Assembly: GCA_965234685.1 (NCBI GenBank)
Contig: OZ248539.1
Location: 1,674,001 to 1,738,000 of the forward strand
Direction of reading: 5' to 3'
Source of the DNA: Fimbriimonas planktonicus
Lineage (GTDB): Bacteria > Armatimonadota > Fimbriimonadia > Fimbriimonadales > Fimbriimonadaceae
Length of the DNA: 64,000 bases
The translations under genes were made by a program, and so were the position numbers. Below the pieces are notes generated by a model that worked only from the letters and a program-made list of their open reading frames with translations, was not told where the DNA came from and did no database searches. Positions 8,536 to 20,225 of this stretch are shown here, in pieces; the stretch's first letter is position 1; the number at the start of each line of letters is the position of its first letter.

Positions 8536-9531
8536 TTAACTGATCTTGCGTACTGCAGCTACAACATCGTGCTCATCCGGGATGCATTGAAGCTCCAGGA
8601 CACGTGCATAAGGCATCGGAACGTTCAATCCACCGACACGCACAACCGGCGCATCGAGGTGGTCAAAGCAGTCCTCAGAGATTCGAGCCGCGATTTCCGC
8701 GCCGAATCCGCCGCTTCGCCAGTCTTCGTAAACCATGACTGCGCGGTGGGTTTTTCGCACCGAGGCGTAGATGGTTTCCGTGTCGAGAGGTAGCAGCGAG
8801 CGAACGTCAACGACTTCTGCGCTGATGCCATCTTTCTCGAGCAGCTCTGCTGCCGCAAGGTTGATGTGCGTCATTCGCGAATAGCCAACGAGCGAGATGT
8901 CTGTGCCTTCTCGCAGAATCTGCGCCTTACCGATCGGAACCGTAAAGTCAGGATCCTCCGGAAGCTCGCCCTTCATGGCGTACAGTCCTGGGTTCTCGTA
9001 AACGATGACCGGGTTGTCATCTCGAACCGCGGTTCGAAGAATGCCGTACACGTCGGCGACGGTCGAAGGTGCAACCACCTTCAAGCCTGGACAGTGGGCG
9101 TACCACCCTTCCATGCTGTGGCTGTGCTGAGCCGAAAGCTGCTTCGCTGCGCCACCGGGGCCGCGGAACACGATTGGGCACTTCACTTCACCGTTGGTCA
9201 TGTAGTGGACCTTCGCGGTGTGGTTGATGATCTGGTCCATTGCAAGAATGGAGAAGCTCATCGTCATGAATTCAACGATCGGTCGAAGACCGGCCATTGC
9301 CGCACCGGTAGCGATTCCAGCAAAGCCAGCTTCGGTAATCGGAGTGTCGAGGATTCGGAGGTTGTATCGGTTCTGTCGGTCGCCAAACTTCTCGACCATG
9401 CCACGGGTGACCTTAAAGGTGCCCTGGTATCGGCCGATGTCCTCGCCCATGATCAGAACGTTCTCGTCCCGCTCCATTTCATCAACGATCGCCTTCTGAA
9501 GGGCGTCTCGGTAGGTCATTTCCAATCCCAT
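8536..9531 (-). CDS. pdhB: Pyruvate (2-oxoacid) dehydrogenase E1 component, beta subunit
   Basis: This 331-residue protein is the beta half of the heterotetrameric, thiamine-diphosphate-dependent E1 that decarboxylates pyruvate or another 2-oxoacid. It has the family N-terminus (MTYRDALQKAIVDEM), the GEDIGRYQGTFKVT region, DTPITEAGFAGIATGAAMAG and the C-terminal transketolase domain with EDWRSGGFGAEIAA. Its ATG overlaps the pdhA stop by one base (TAATG), so the two chains are translated together. E2 and E3 genes are not in the window. The substrate could instead be a branched-chain 2-oxoacid or acetoin; pyruvate is the commonest assignment. Confidence 0.9.
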   Translation of the reverse strand: MGLEMTYRDALQKAIVDEMERDENVLIMGEDIGRYQGTFKVTRGMVEKFGDRQNRYNLRILDTPITEAGFAGIATGAAMAGLRPIVEFMTMSFSILAMDQIINHTAKVHYMTNGEVKCPIVFRGPGGAAKQLSAQHSHSMEGWYAHCPGLKVVAPSTVADVYGILRTAVRDDNPVIVYENPGLYAMKGELPEDPDFTVPIGKAQILREGTDISLVGYSRMTHINLAAAELLEKDGISAEVVDVRSLLPLDTETIYASVRKTHRAVMVYEDWRSGGFGAEIAARISEDCFDHLDAPVVRVGGLNVPMPYARVLELQCIPDEHDVVAAVRKIS

Positions 9532-10547
9532 TAGTGTCCTTGCTCCGGTGTCATGTCGGTGTAAATGTTGTCGTAGACTTCGCTTGGGTCTGGGAATGGG
9601 CTTTCTTCGGCTTTGGCCATGACCTGTGCCGCTTCTTCTTCAACTTCCAGTTCCATCGCTTCCAGAGCTTCCTCGCTCATGATGTTCTGCTCGATCAGCT
9701 GAGCTCGAAGTCGAGCGATCGGGTCTCGCTGCAGGGCCTGAGCTTCCTCTTCCTTAGTTCGATACAGCTGTCGATCTTGGTCTGCCGCGCCGTGACCGGA
9801 ATAGCGGTAGGTCATGACTTCGACAAAGTACGGTCGCTGGTTCTCTCGAACCCAGTCCACGATTCGCTGAGCATCCTTTCGCATCTGAACGACATCCATG
9901 CCGTCCACGCGCTCGCTCTGAATGTTGAACGGGAGGCCGCGCTTCCAGAGTTCCTTGTCTGCCGCGTGATACTCAAGTCGAGTGCCCATTGCGAACTCGT
10001 TGTTCTCAATAATGAAGATGCAAGGCAGGTCCCACAGGGACGCCATGTTCAGCGTCTCAAAGACGACACCCTGGTTCGAAGCGCCATCACCCATGAAGTT
10101 GAGGGTAACGCGATCTTCGTTTCGGTAGCGCGAGGCGAATGCCAGGCCTGCTCCGAGCGGGATGTGACCGCCAACGATTCCCCAGCCGCCAAAGAAGCCG
10201 TTCTTGGGGTCGTAAATGTGCATCGAGCCGCCTTTACCGCCAGCAGTACCGCCCTTTCGGCCAATGATCTCTGCCATAACGGCGACTGGATCCGTGCCTA
10301 GCACGATAGCGTGTGCGTGGTCTCGATACGCGGTGATGACGTAGTCGTAACCCTTGCGAATGGAGTTCAACCAGCCCGTGGCCAGCGCTTCCATGCCGAT
10401 GTACGTGTGCATATAGCCGCCCGCAAGACCCTTGCGGTAAGCCGTGTTGCAATGCTCTTCAAATCTTCGAACGAAGAGCATTTCCCGATAATAAGCCTTG
10501 AGATCGGCAGGTGAGAGCGTCAGTGATTCTTCGGCAATGTTCGCCAC
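9531..10547 (-). CDS. pdhA: Pyruvate (2-oxoacid) dehydrogenase E1 component, alpha subunit
   Basis: The 338-residue alpha subunit binds thiamine diphosphate. The cofactor motif runs from GDGASNQG to the following Asn-rich segment (IFIIENN), near residues 150-185. RYSGHGAADQD near 250 matches the phosphorylation-loop region. The start is GTG at 10547, with GAAGGAG about 11 nt upstream. It heads a two-gene operon with pdhB. The 160 bp between it and the divergent ROK kinase gene hold both promoters; I see no clear operator there. Confidence 0.92.
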   Translation of the reverse strand: MANIAEESLTLSPADLKAYYREMLFVRRFEEHCNTAYRKGLAGGYMHTYIGMEALATGWLNSIRKGYDYVITAYRDHAHAIVLGTDPVAVMAEIIGRKGGTAGGKGGSMHIYDPKNGFFGGWGIVGGHIPLGAGLAFASRYRNEDRVTLNFMGDGASNQGVVFETLNMASLWDLPCIFIIENNEFAMGTRLEYHAADKELWKRGLPFNIQSERVDGMDVVQMRKDAQRIVDWVRENQRPYFVEVMTYRYSGHGAADQDRQLYRTKEEEAQALQRDPIARLRAQLIEQNIMSEEALEAMELEVEEEAAQVMAKAEESPFPDPSEVYDNIYTDMTPEQGH

Positions 10548-10707
10548 GCGTGAACTCCTTCAGTGGGACGCACGCACTCCAAACGGAGACGCCGCCAACG
10601 TCTATGTATACCGGATGAAGGACCCCAGAGACGGCATTCAGGTTCAAACTGTCCACCGATTTGGCCCATCCCACCGGCTGGACCTGATTCCGTGAGAAAC
10701 TAAAACA

Positions 10708-11598
10708 ATGGGAGTTTTATGGGGAATCGACCTCGGCGGGACAAAGATCTCTGGAACGGTGTTGCGAGACGAGGACCTATCCGGTGCGCTCAAGCGGCGC
10801 GTTCCAACTCTCCGTGATCAAGGATACGACCGGATCGTCGCTCAAGTTGGTGCCTTGCTCGAAGAGCTTGAGCAAGCGACCGGAGAAACCCGGCCCGGGA
10901 GAATCGGCATCGGCACCCCGGGCACAACTGACCCGGCCACCGGGCTTCTGAAGAATTCGAACACCACCGTCCTCAATGGCCGGCCGTTCATTGCGGATCT
11001 TTCTGCTGCACACGGCGTCGAGTTCGTTGGCGCGAACGATGCGAATTGCTTCGCGCTTGCAGAGGCAACTCTTGGCGCGGCAACGGGATACGAGACGGTC
11101 TTTGGAATCATCCTTGGTACCGGAGTCGGTGGAGGGCTGGTGGTGAATGGGCGAGTGCTGAACGGCGCTCACGGAATCGCCGGTGAGTGGGGACACAATC
11201 CGCTAGAGCCAGGTGGGTACCACGGCTACTCGGGTCATCGTGGGGTCGTAGAATCCGTCCTTAGTGGCCCGGCACTAGAGCGCTACTATGCTGACTGCCG
11301 CGGTGAAAAGGCGAACCTCGCAGAGATTGCACAACGAGCGACGGAAAATGATCTCGCCGCGATTCAGACGATGCGCCGACTGGTGGAGTACTTTGGAATC
11401 GCCGTCGCGAACGTGGTGAACATCTTCGACCCGCATGCGATCGTCATTGGCGGCGGAGTCGGAAACCTAGAAGTCTTGTATTCCGAGGGACCAGCTGAAG
11501 TAGCAAAGCATGTCTTCAACCCCCGGTTCTCGACGCCGATTCTGAAGCCGACCCTAGGTGATGACGCAGGGGTGTTCGGCGCTGCGATGCTCGTCTGA
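10708..11598 (+). CDS. ROK-family sugar kinase lacking the usual zinc cysteines
   Basis: The 296-residue protein has the ROK N-terminal phosphate loop (GIDLGGTKISG), the GTPGTTDP segment, the catalytic-region Asp in GANDANCFALAE, and a GTGVGGGLVV loop. ROK glucokinases normally continue after GEWGH with a CxCGxxGCxE zinc site. Here the equivalent stretch (about 167-182) is GGYHGYSGHRGVVESVLSGP and contains no cysteine, while the preceding His is kept. It should phosphorylate a hexose such as glucose, but the zinc-free site makes the exact substrate uncertain. It is transcribed away from pdhA and ends at a strong hairpin. Confidence 0.85.
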   Translation: MGVLWGIDLGGTKISGTVLRDEDLSGALKRRVPTLRDQGYDRIVAQVGALLEELEQATGETRPGRIGIGTPGTTDPATGLLKNSNTTVLNGRPFIADLSAAHGVEFVGANDANCFALAEATLGAATGYETVFGIILGTGVGGGLVVNGRVLNGAHGIAGEWGHNPLEPGGYHGYSGHRGVVESVLSGPALERYYADCRGEKANLAEIAQRATENDLAAIQTMRRLVEYFGIAVANVVNIFDPHAIVIGGGVGNLEVLYSEGPAEVAKHVFNPRFSTPILKPTLGDDAGVFGAAMLV

Positions 11599-11620
11599 AT
11601 TTAACTGACCGAACAAAAAT

Positions 11621-11658
11621 CGACGGTTCTATTGTTAAGTGCTGCAATAGAACCGTCG
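11621..11658. terminator. Terminator between the ROK kinase and the choice-of-anchor-like gene
   Basis: A 14-bp perfect stem with a 10-nt loop lies between convergent genes. An A-run on its left side gives a U-run for the minus-strand transcript. Confidence 0.8.
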
Positions 11659-11668
11659 CAGTTTGTGA

Positions 11669-12274
11669 CTAGGGAACGCTATAAACGTACGTCACAACGA
11701 AGTTAGTCAGGCCGCTACCGTTAACTTCGATGTCTGGCCAGACGCGCGAAGGTGTTCGATACCAGCGGAACTCAACCTGTGCTCCCGCATTAGCGACTAA
11801 GTTCGCGTTCCCAGCGCCTGTGAGTGCGGCGAGCAAGGGAGCATCAGCAAGGACAACCGTAGCGGCCTGCGTTCCAGAGAACGGAATCGTTCCACCCGAT
11901 GTGCCCGCCCAGTCGAACGTACCATCAAAGGACGACAGTGAAACTTCCCGTCCCTTCGTCGTCGCTCCGACAAACATGACGTAATACAAGTTGCCTGCAC
12001 CCAAATCTACTGCAAGATTCGCGCCTGGTCGGAAGCTGGCTCGACCAATACCTGCTTCTGCAGATCGGTTTTCAAACCGCAGATCAGCGTTGACTCGGTA
12101 ATAGCCTCTAACTCGAACTTGGGTTAAGACCGCTCCTGGCCGATTGAAACGAGGAATCTGTGCGTTCTGAACCGTACCGTCGAGGTTCAAGTTAACGTTG
12201 ATGTAGTGAGACTCCTGTTGAGCAGACGCGGCCGAAGCCAAAATTAATGCACCGAGAGCGAGATAAGCACGCAT
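11669..12274 (-). CDS. Secreted protein resembling choice-of-anchor E domain proteins
   Basis: The 201-residue protein has a clear signal peptide (cut after ASA, about residue 18) and then a beta-rich domain. The opening N-x-N-L-D-G-T segment, the FENRSAEAG stretch and the late Asn/Gly-rich strands recall choice-of-anchor E domains. No C-terminal sorting motif is visible, and the protein simply ends after a Val/Tyr-rich strand. It is transcribed alone, between terminators. The domain assignment is by general pattern and should be read as tentative; the export is well supported. Confidence 0.6.
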   Translation of the reverse strand: MRAYLALGALILASAASAQQESHYINVNLNLDGTVQNAQIPRFNRPGAVLTQVRVRGYYRVNADLRFENRSAEAGIGRASFRPGANLAVDLGAGNLYYVMFVGATTKGREVSLSSFDGTFDWAGTSGGTIPFSGTQAATVVLADAPLLAALTGAGNANLVANAGAQVEFRWYRTPSRVWPDIEVNGSGLTNFVVTYVYSVP

Positions 12275-12375
12275 TCTCTCAGCCTACGCCACTTCGTGAT
12301 ATTTAGCAATACATATCTGACGTTTGTTGCCAACTTCAGCAGGGTCCGATGCTTTGGCGTGCAACCTGGCAAGAA

Positions 12376-12413
12376 TGCGCCCTCGTTCAACACAAATGGA
12401 GAACGAGGGCGCA
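12376..12413 (-). terminator. Terminator downstream of the PhyH-type gene
   Basis: A 13-bp perfect stem with a 12-nt loop sits directly after the stop of the dioxygenase gene. A short T-rich stretch follows on the minus strand. The rest of 12275-12419 shows no gene. Confidence 0.65.
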
Positions 12414-12419
12414 ATGTGA

Positions 12420-13277
12420 TCAGCAGGAGCTGTTATGTCGATCTTCACCGAAGATCGCAAAACGCGCTTCTGTCGAAATTCGGGGCGTTCCCTTCTTAAC
12501 GTAGTGGAACTGAAGCGCCCAGCGACGTCGGTCCGAACGGTTGCTCGGCGTACCGTGTGGCGTCAGTCCATCAAATATCAGCGCTCCCCCGGCTGGCAAC
12601 GGAGCCGCGACCGCAGCGTTTCGCTCGAGAACTTCGGAGTCGCAAATCTGCCAATCACGCCGATTGAAGTGGGCGATCGGTCCGGCCTTATGTCCGCCAA
12701 GCAGAAAGTGCATACAGCCATTTTCAGGAACCGCCTCATCCAAAGCTATCCAAAGACCGACTACTGGCGTGCCTTCGGGGAGGTTGAAGTAAGCGTGATC
12801 CTGGTGCCAAGGCTTCTCTCGGCCGATTCCGGCTGGCTTCAATAGCGCCATGTCCTGAAACATCTCTGGCTCACCGCCAAGCATCTCGCTGATGATCGCG
12901 ATCAGATCGGGCCGGTTCATGATCGCCTGAATCCGCTCATCGCAATGGGCGAAGATCATGAACTTACGAAGGTAGTTCAGCCGCTCTTCGGCCGGCATGT
13001 CATCGACGAGCCCTTTCGCTGCGTTCTCAAACTGCAATTGAACATCACTCGGCAAATCGGTTCGCACGACCAGCGATCGGAACGCGTCGCAGATCGATTC
13101 GATCTCGGTCGGCGAAAGTACGTTCGCAAAGCTAATCACTCCTAGCTCATCATATTGCTCCCGAAGCGCCGGGCCGTACTCGCTCAGCAAACTCACAGGT
13201 TCAAGCGAAGTCCGAACGTTGTACAGATCTTCCGAGTACGGCTGATCTTCGAGCTGATCAAAAGGAATAGTCGCCAT
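12420..13277 (-). CDS. Phytanoyl-CoA dioxygenase (PhyH) family protein
   Basis: The 285-residue protein belongs to the Fe(II)/2-oxoglutarate oxygenases. The iron site is HxD at about 159-161 (KPWHQDHAYFN) with the distal His in GLTPHGTPSNRSDRRR near 243, where the Arg residues would hold 2-oxoglutarate. The segment GTPVVGLWIALDEAVPENGC is the standard PhyH core. These enzymes hydroxylate small molecules, and the substrate cannot be predicted. AGGAGA precedes the ATG by 6 nt. TATATT lies further upstream as a possible -10. Confidence 0.9.
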   Translation of the reverse strand: MATIPFDQLEDQPYSEDLYNVRTSLEPVSLLSEYGPALREQYDELGVISFANVLSPTEIESICDAFRSLVVRTDLPSDVQLQFENAAKGLVDDMPAEERLNYLRKFMIFAHCDERIQAIMNRPDLIAIISEMLGGEPEMFQDMALLKPAGIGREKPWHQDHAYFNLPEGTPVVGLWIALDEAVPENGCMHFLLGGHKAGPIAHFNRRDWQICDSEVLERNAAVAAPLPAGGALIFDGLTPHGTPSNRSDRRRWALQFHYVKKGTPRISTEARFAIFGEDRHNSSC

Positions 13278-13372
13278 TGGTTCTCCTGATTCTTAATATA
13301 CCGATAAATCACGATGCTGCATCAAGGGTGTCCCGACGGGGGCCAGTTGAACTTCTATAGTCTCAACGCAAA

Positions 13373-13404
13373 AAAGCCCCCTGTCTAGCGAGACAAGAGG
13401 CTTT
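13373..13404 (-). terminator. Terminator of the NHL lipoprotein gene
   Basis: A 14-position stem with 12 pairs and a 4-nt loop is followed on the minus strand by a run of six T. It lies 25 bp after the stop. Confidence 0.75.
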
Positions 13405-13428
13405 CTGATCTGCTCGAATCGAGCTTGT

Positions 13429-16134
13429 TTACGGTTTGGCAGTGGAGATGATCCGTTGAATCAGGCGGATTCGGCTGCCATCTCCCACCAAGATGTCACC
13501 ATTCGGGAGAACTAGGAGGCTGCTAATGAGTTGGAACTGCGCTGTTTTCCCAGTTCCGTCCGCTGTTCCGCTTGCTTGCGTTCCGGCGACGCTTGCGACA
13601 CCGTTACCGAACTTTCGTAGCATACTGTTGCCTACTTCACCAACGTAAAGCACATTGGAGGAGTCCGCTCCGAGAGCGGTAGGAGTCGAGAACTTCGCCG
13701 AAAGTGGATTCCCTGCATCGCCATAGCCTCCGATACTGCCAGCAACGGTGGTTACTTGCCCTGCAGTGCTGACACGGCGGATTCGGTTGTTAACTGCATC
13801 TGCCACGTACAAGAATCCATCTTGCGCTAGAACAATCGATCTTGGGAAGGCGAAGCGCGCCTGCGATCCAGTTCCATCCGAATTGCCGGTTGCTGGAGTC
13901 GCAACGGTGTTATCTCCGGCGACGGTCAGTACCCGCCAACTCGATGGTAAGCGAGGGTTGGCACCAACGAGGGAAAGGCTTCGAACACGTTGGCCCGCCG
14001 CTTCTACGAAGAAGAGTTGAGCGTTGCCGACGAGAACAAGATGACCGGGCTCGTTAAGGCGAGCATCTACACCATTCGAACCATCCGCAAATCCGGCGGT
14101 TCCGGCAAGGCCAGCCATCGTTGAAACCGTGTAAGAAGCTCGCTGCGCAGGATCACCCGGAACCGATCCGGTGCCAGGATTTTCATCAAAGTCATCGCGA
14201 AGCTCGACTCTCCGGATCGCATGGTTAGACTGCGAAACGTAGAGCGTTTTGCCATCGGGTTCACATGCAACTCCCGTCGGGCTGGTTAGTAGCGCAACGT
14301 CACCAGTGCCGTCCGTTGTGCCGCTTGTTTTGGGGCGTCCGGCGATGGTAGAGACTGTTCCGTTTGTTGCGATTCGGCGAACCAAGTGATTGCCGGTATC
14401 CGCGATGAAGATCGTGCCGTCCGTGGAACGCGCCATTTGACTTACATCGTTAAAGGCTGCAGAAACGAGTGAACCGTCCGCAAAGCCGGGTCCACTCCCG
14501 GCAAAGCCTCGCACTCTAACGTTGGGACTTCCGCCTGGATTTGTGGGGCCCGCATTAGAAACGGAATCCGGAGGGGCAAGCAAGCTGGTTGTTGCTTCAA
14601 CCTCTACCACGAACGAAAAGGCAGTGATGCCGGCTGGAACGATGAAGTCCCAGTTGCCGAGGTTAGTCGATGCGCCGGGAGCGAGCGATGACGGCGACGC
14701 AACTTCGATAACGGGAGTGCGTTCCACACCATCTGGGATGTAGCTTGTCGGATTTGCAAGACGGGGCCGCTCAGAGGTGCTCGTAGCGCCGTTAGGAATA
14801 TCTACCGGGAAATTTGGGCCGGTGGAAATAATACGCCGGATGCGATGATTAGCTTGATCGGCCACAAGTAACAAGTTATTGTCGGTAAAGAAAAGACCGG
14901 CCGGGGAGTTCAGCCTAACCGAACTGCCGTCGCCATCAACAAAGCCAGCAACTCCGCTACCAGCTACGGTAGCAAACTGCCAGTTAGCAGCCGAAGTTGG
15001 GATTGCTCCAGGTCGAAGTTGCCCTTGCCGAATCCGGTGGTTATCCTGATCAGCAACGTAGATCACGCCGTTTTTCAATGCGACGGCAGATGGTGAAGCG
15101 AACTTGACACTCGAGCCAACACCGTCTTCAAAGCCGCTTGTGCCGCCGAGGTTGCCGGAGACACCGCCGGAGATAATTCTGATGGAATTGGCGTTCCGGT
15201 TTGCCACTGCGATGACCGAGCCTTCCTTCGCGATTCCGCGAGGGCCAAGCAGGTCGAACGCGACGGTTGAAACCCCGCCTGGAGAACTGACGCGCCGAAG
15301 CGTCGTGGATCCGCTGTCCGTGACCAGCAAACTTAACGAGGTGGGGGACTCCGAGTCAACCGCGATTCCATGTGGCTGATTGAACTGCGCAGTTAGAAGA
15401 CTGGAGCTGTCCGTAGTCCCGCTCGCACCGGAACCTGCAAACACGCTAACTGTGAAGTTGTTCAGCGAGACTCGATGAATGCGCATGGTGCTGGAATCGG
15501 TAACGAACAGTGCTTCCGTGCCTTGGAACGTTTTGGTAAAAACAATTCCCCGCAATGTTCCCAAACCGGAGGCAATGGTTGAGATAATTCCATTTTGTAG
15601 CCTGCGAACGGTGCCGTCTGTCGATGCGATGTAGATGTTGCCATTACCGTCCGATGTCACGGCGGTTGGATTTGACAAGTTCGCAGAACCTGCGGGACCA
15701 TCGGTGGTACCGACCGTACCGCTCCCAGCAATCGTGGAAATGTTGTGAAGGGCCCTTAAGTCGGTGGCAGGAGCGGTCACGTTTGTAAAGTTTCGAAAAT
15801 GAACGGCAAATGGCGCGATCATCGCGTCTTGCCCATTGTTCTTCAGCGAGACGCTGAGACGTCTCCGCCCAAGGGTGCCTTCATTGACCAGGGTGCTCGA
15901 AGCAAAAGAAATCGCTCCACCAGAAAACACAGTGCTACGGGAATGAGACAGGGAATCAACCGTCACTTCTCCAGTCAAAACGTTCACGTTGAACTTGGCC
16001 GATCCAGAATCAACTGGCGTGCCGGGAGCAATCGGAAGAGCGGACGCTCCTCCTCCGCCAGAACCGCCGCAACCATTCATGAGTACTGCACTCAAAAGAG
16101 CGCACGCGGAAGTAGACCGCAAGAACTTTCTCAT
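13429..16134 (-). CDS. NHL-repeat (six-bladed beta-propeller) lipoprotein
   Basis: The 901-residue protein has a signal peptide and lipobox (LMNGC, Cys22) followed by a glycine-rich spacer. The body repeats NHL units of the form hhVADxxNHRIRR and TVAGxxxxG(F/Y)xDG, about ten to twelve times in two blocks. A non-repeat insert near residues 430-540 separates the blocks. It is probably held on the outer surface as a double propeller for protein or carbohydrate binding; no catalytic motif is visible. TATAAT lies exactly 6 nt before the ATG, so the mRNA may be leaderless. Confidence 0.88.
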   Translation of the reverse strand: MRKFLRSTSACALLSAVLMNGCGGSGGGGASALPIAPGTPVDSGSAKFNVNVLTGEVTVDSLSHSRSTVFSGGAISFASSTLVNEGTLGRRRLSVSLKNNGQDAMIAPFAVHFRNFTNVTAPATDLRALHNISTIAGSGTVGTTDGPAGSANLSNPTAVTSDGNGNIYIASTDGTVRRLQNGIISTIASGLGTLRGIVFTKTFQGTEALFVTDSSTMRIHRVSLNNFTVSVFAGSGASGTTDSSSLLTAQFNQPHGIAVDSESPTSLSLLVTDSGSTTLRRVSSPGGVSTVAFDLLGPRGIAKEGSVIAVANRNANSIRIISGGVSGNLGGTSGFEDGVGSSVKFASPSAVALKNGVIYVADQDNHRIRQGQLRPGAIPTSAANWQFATVAGSGVAGFVDGDGSSVRLNSPAGLFFTDNNLLLVADQANHRIRRIISTGPNFPVDIPNGATSTSERPRLANPTSYIPDGVERTPVIEVASPSSLAPGASTNLGNWDFIVPAGITAFSFVVEVEATTSLLAPPDSVSNAGPTNPGGSPNVRVRGFAGSGPGFADGSLVSAAFNDVSQMARSTDGTIFIADTGNHLVRRIATNGTVSTIAGRPKTSGTTDGTGDVALLTSPTGVACEPDGKTLYVSQSNHAIRRVELRDDFDENPGTGSVPGDPAQRASYTVSTMAGLAGTAGFADGSNGVDARLNEPGHLVLVGNAQLFFVEAAGQRVRSLSLVGANPRLPSSWRVLTVAGDNTVATPATGNSDGTGSQARFAFPRSIVLAQDGFLYVADAVNNRIRRVSTAGQVTTVAGSIGGYGDAGNPLSAKFSTPTALGADSSNVLYVGEVGNSMLRKFGNGVASVAGTQASGTADGTGKTAQFQLISSLLVLPNGDILVGDGSRIRLIQRIISTAKP

Positions 16135-16140
16135 GACCGA

Positions 16141-16146
16141 ATTATA
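16141..16146 (-). promoter_or_regulatory. -10 box of the NHL lipoprotein gene (leaderless pattern)
   Basis: A consensus TATAAT on the minus strand is separated by 6 nt from the ATG at 16134. No strong -35 hexamer is visible at 17 bp. Confidence 0.6.
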
Positions 16147-16372
16147 GCAATCGGATCAGATATTGGGGCCAATTTCAGAGCGTTGGCGCAACCTTTCTAA
16201 TACATATTTCCACGGTACAAAAAGTTGTGCTGAGAAGAAATGGGTCGCGAAATGGGTTTGGAGCACCAATTGCACCCGCGAGATCTCGGCAAGGCACAAG
16301 GCTCACAAACATCCAACTTTCGGGAAATTGCGGCAGCCCGAGATGCGAAACACTGGCATCGGCCAGGTCTTT

Positions 16373-16412
16373 GTCGACAAAAAACCGGAAAACCCCAACC
16401 GGAACCACTTGA
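16373..16412 (-). pseudogene. Decayed copy of the rRNA terminator
   Basis: The stretch with ACCCCAACCGG and an A-run lies in the same position relative to the decayed 5S copy as the working terminator does to the real 5S. The right arm of the hairpin has been lost. The remaining spacer 16147-16372 holds no gene I can support. Confidence 0.5.
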
Positions 16413-16421
16413 AGAATTGAA

Positions 16422-16563
16422 CCGAGCTAAGCGCCAATCTGGCAAGGCACTACTCTCTAACTACTTCCGGCCCAAAACCATCCGCCGCGGAGAAGCTTAA
16501 CTGCTGCCAAAAATTCGACCTTGTGGGATGGGAACAGGTGTTTCCCGCTCGCGGATCGAGCCT
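16422..16563 (-). pseudogene. Decayed tandem copy of the 5S rRNA gene
   Basis: Blocks of 12-25 bp are identical to the functional 5S, for example CTACTCTCTAACTACTTCCG, GAGAAGCTTAACTGCTG and GGGATGGGAACAGGTGTTTC (plus-strand sense). Two insertions of about 13-15 bp interrupt it, and the outer stem no longer pairs. It lies downstream of the operon's terminator, so it would not be transcribed with the rRNA. This is read directly from the sequence by alignment of the two copies. Confidence 0.85.
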
Positions 16564-16593
16564 AATCAAACCCGAATCACCAAGACCCAGACA

Positions 16594-16628
16594 CAAAAAA
16601 AGACCCCAACCGAAGTTGGGGCCTTTTA
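16594..16628 (-). terminator. Rho-independent terminator of the 23S-5S operon
   Basis: On the minus strand a GC-rich stem (GGCCCCAAC / GTTGGGGTC, loop TTCG) follows the 5S by about 11 nt and is followed by a run of seven T. Confidence 0.9.
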
Positions 16629-16638
16629 ATAATTTTAA

Positions 16639-16754
16639 CCGGGCGACGCGCTTATCTGGCAAGAGACTACTCTCTAACTACTTCCGCCGCTGAGAAGCTT
16701 AACTGCTGTGTTCGGGATGGGAACAGGTGTTTCCTTCTCGCTATGATCACCCGG
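16639..16754 (-). rRNA. rrf: 5S ribosomal RNA
   Basis: The 116-nt minus-strand sequence opens with CCGGGTGATCATAGCG and ends with CGTCGCCCGG, which pair as the terminal stem. The conserved CCCATCCCGAACACAG and AGTTAAGC loop sequences are present. It lies 73 bp after the 23S 3' end, with a small hairpin (16761-16782) in the spacer. Confidence 0.95.
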
Positions 16755-16780
16755 AAACCGTCTAGCGCTAAAAGCGCTTA

Positions 16781-16827
16781 GACAGTTGCACATGATCTTT
16801 CCGTTGCGTCATTTGATCACTCGTGAG
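16781..16827 (-). promoter_or_regulatory. 3' arm of the 23S precursor processing stem
   Basis: This 47-base arm is complementary to 19775-19823 over nearly its whole length (for example CAGTTGCA, GATCTTTCCG and CACTCGTGAG match). The two flanks would form the long stem cut by RNase III to release pre-23S. Confidence 0.8.
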
Positions 16828-19774
<2,947 letters not shown>

Positions 19775-19823
19775 CTCACGAGTGCTCAAATGATGCTTTC
19801 GGAAAGATCGCTATGCAACTGTC
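19775..19823 (-). promoter_or_regulatory. 5' arm of the 23S precursor processing stem
   Basis: This arm pairs with 16781-16827 to form an almost continuous helix of more than 40 bp around the 23S gene. Confidence 0.8.
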
Positions 19824-19879
19824 AAAGGGCTCTTTTCGCCTCAACCGCTTTGTCTTTCGACTCGTCGCTTGAGTTGGTT

Positions 19880-19908
19880 ATGATACCGAAACCAGTTCCT
19901 GATGTCAA
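19880..19908 (-). promoter_or_regulatory. Promoter of the 23S-5S operon
   Basis: On the minus strand a consensus TTGACA (19903-19908) and TATCAT (19880-19885) are separated by exactly 17 bp. An AT-rich stretch upstream (19911-19930) could act as an UP element. It is the best promoter in the window. Confidence 0.85.
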
Positions 19909-20225
19909 GCGTTCGTAAAAAATTTCTCGAAAAAGTCCAAAACAGCCCCAAAACAAGCCCAAAACCCCCAAAAACAGCCTCTGAAGAGCCGCTTCAGCCC
20001 TTTTCAAGCCTTCAAAAAGAATTCCCACTCTCTCCGAGAATTTCTTAGAAAGTCTCGCCAACCTCGGCCAGCACCCATCTCTGCCGTACATTCCGCCAAA
20101 GAATCTGTGCATAACCTCTTTCGCCTGGACAAAGGGGGATCGTAAACAGGACCAATCAACATGGCCGGCGGTCACCGCAGCGCAAAGAATAGATGCGCGC
20201 CACGGGCAAACCGGCCCAAACACTC
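19909..20225. other. Intergenic spacer upstream of the rRNA promoter
   Basis: Apart from the AT-rich block next to the promoter, the spacer holds a low-complexity run of C/A-rich units (19940-19980). No gene, tRNA or 16S segment is recognisable. Open frames here are not supported. Confidence 0.6.

Noticed and set aside
16175..16500. Five overlapping frames of 61-86 codons
   Set aside because: They cover the decayed 5S copy and spacer in several frames with no start signals, and none is conserved in pattern.
19909..20225. 16S rRNA or tRNA gene upstream of 23S
   Set aside because: No conserved 16S or tRNA sequence is present.
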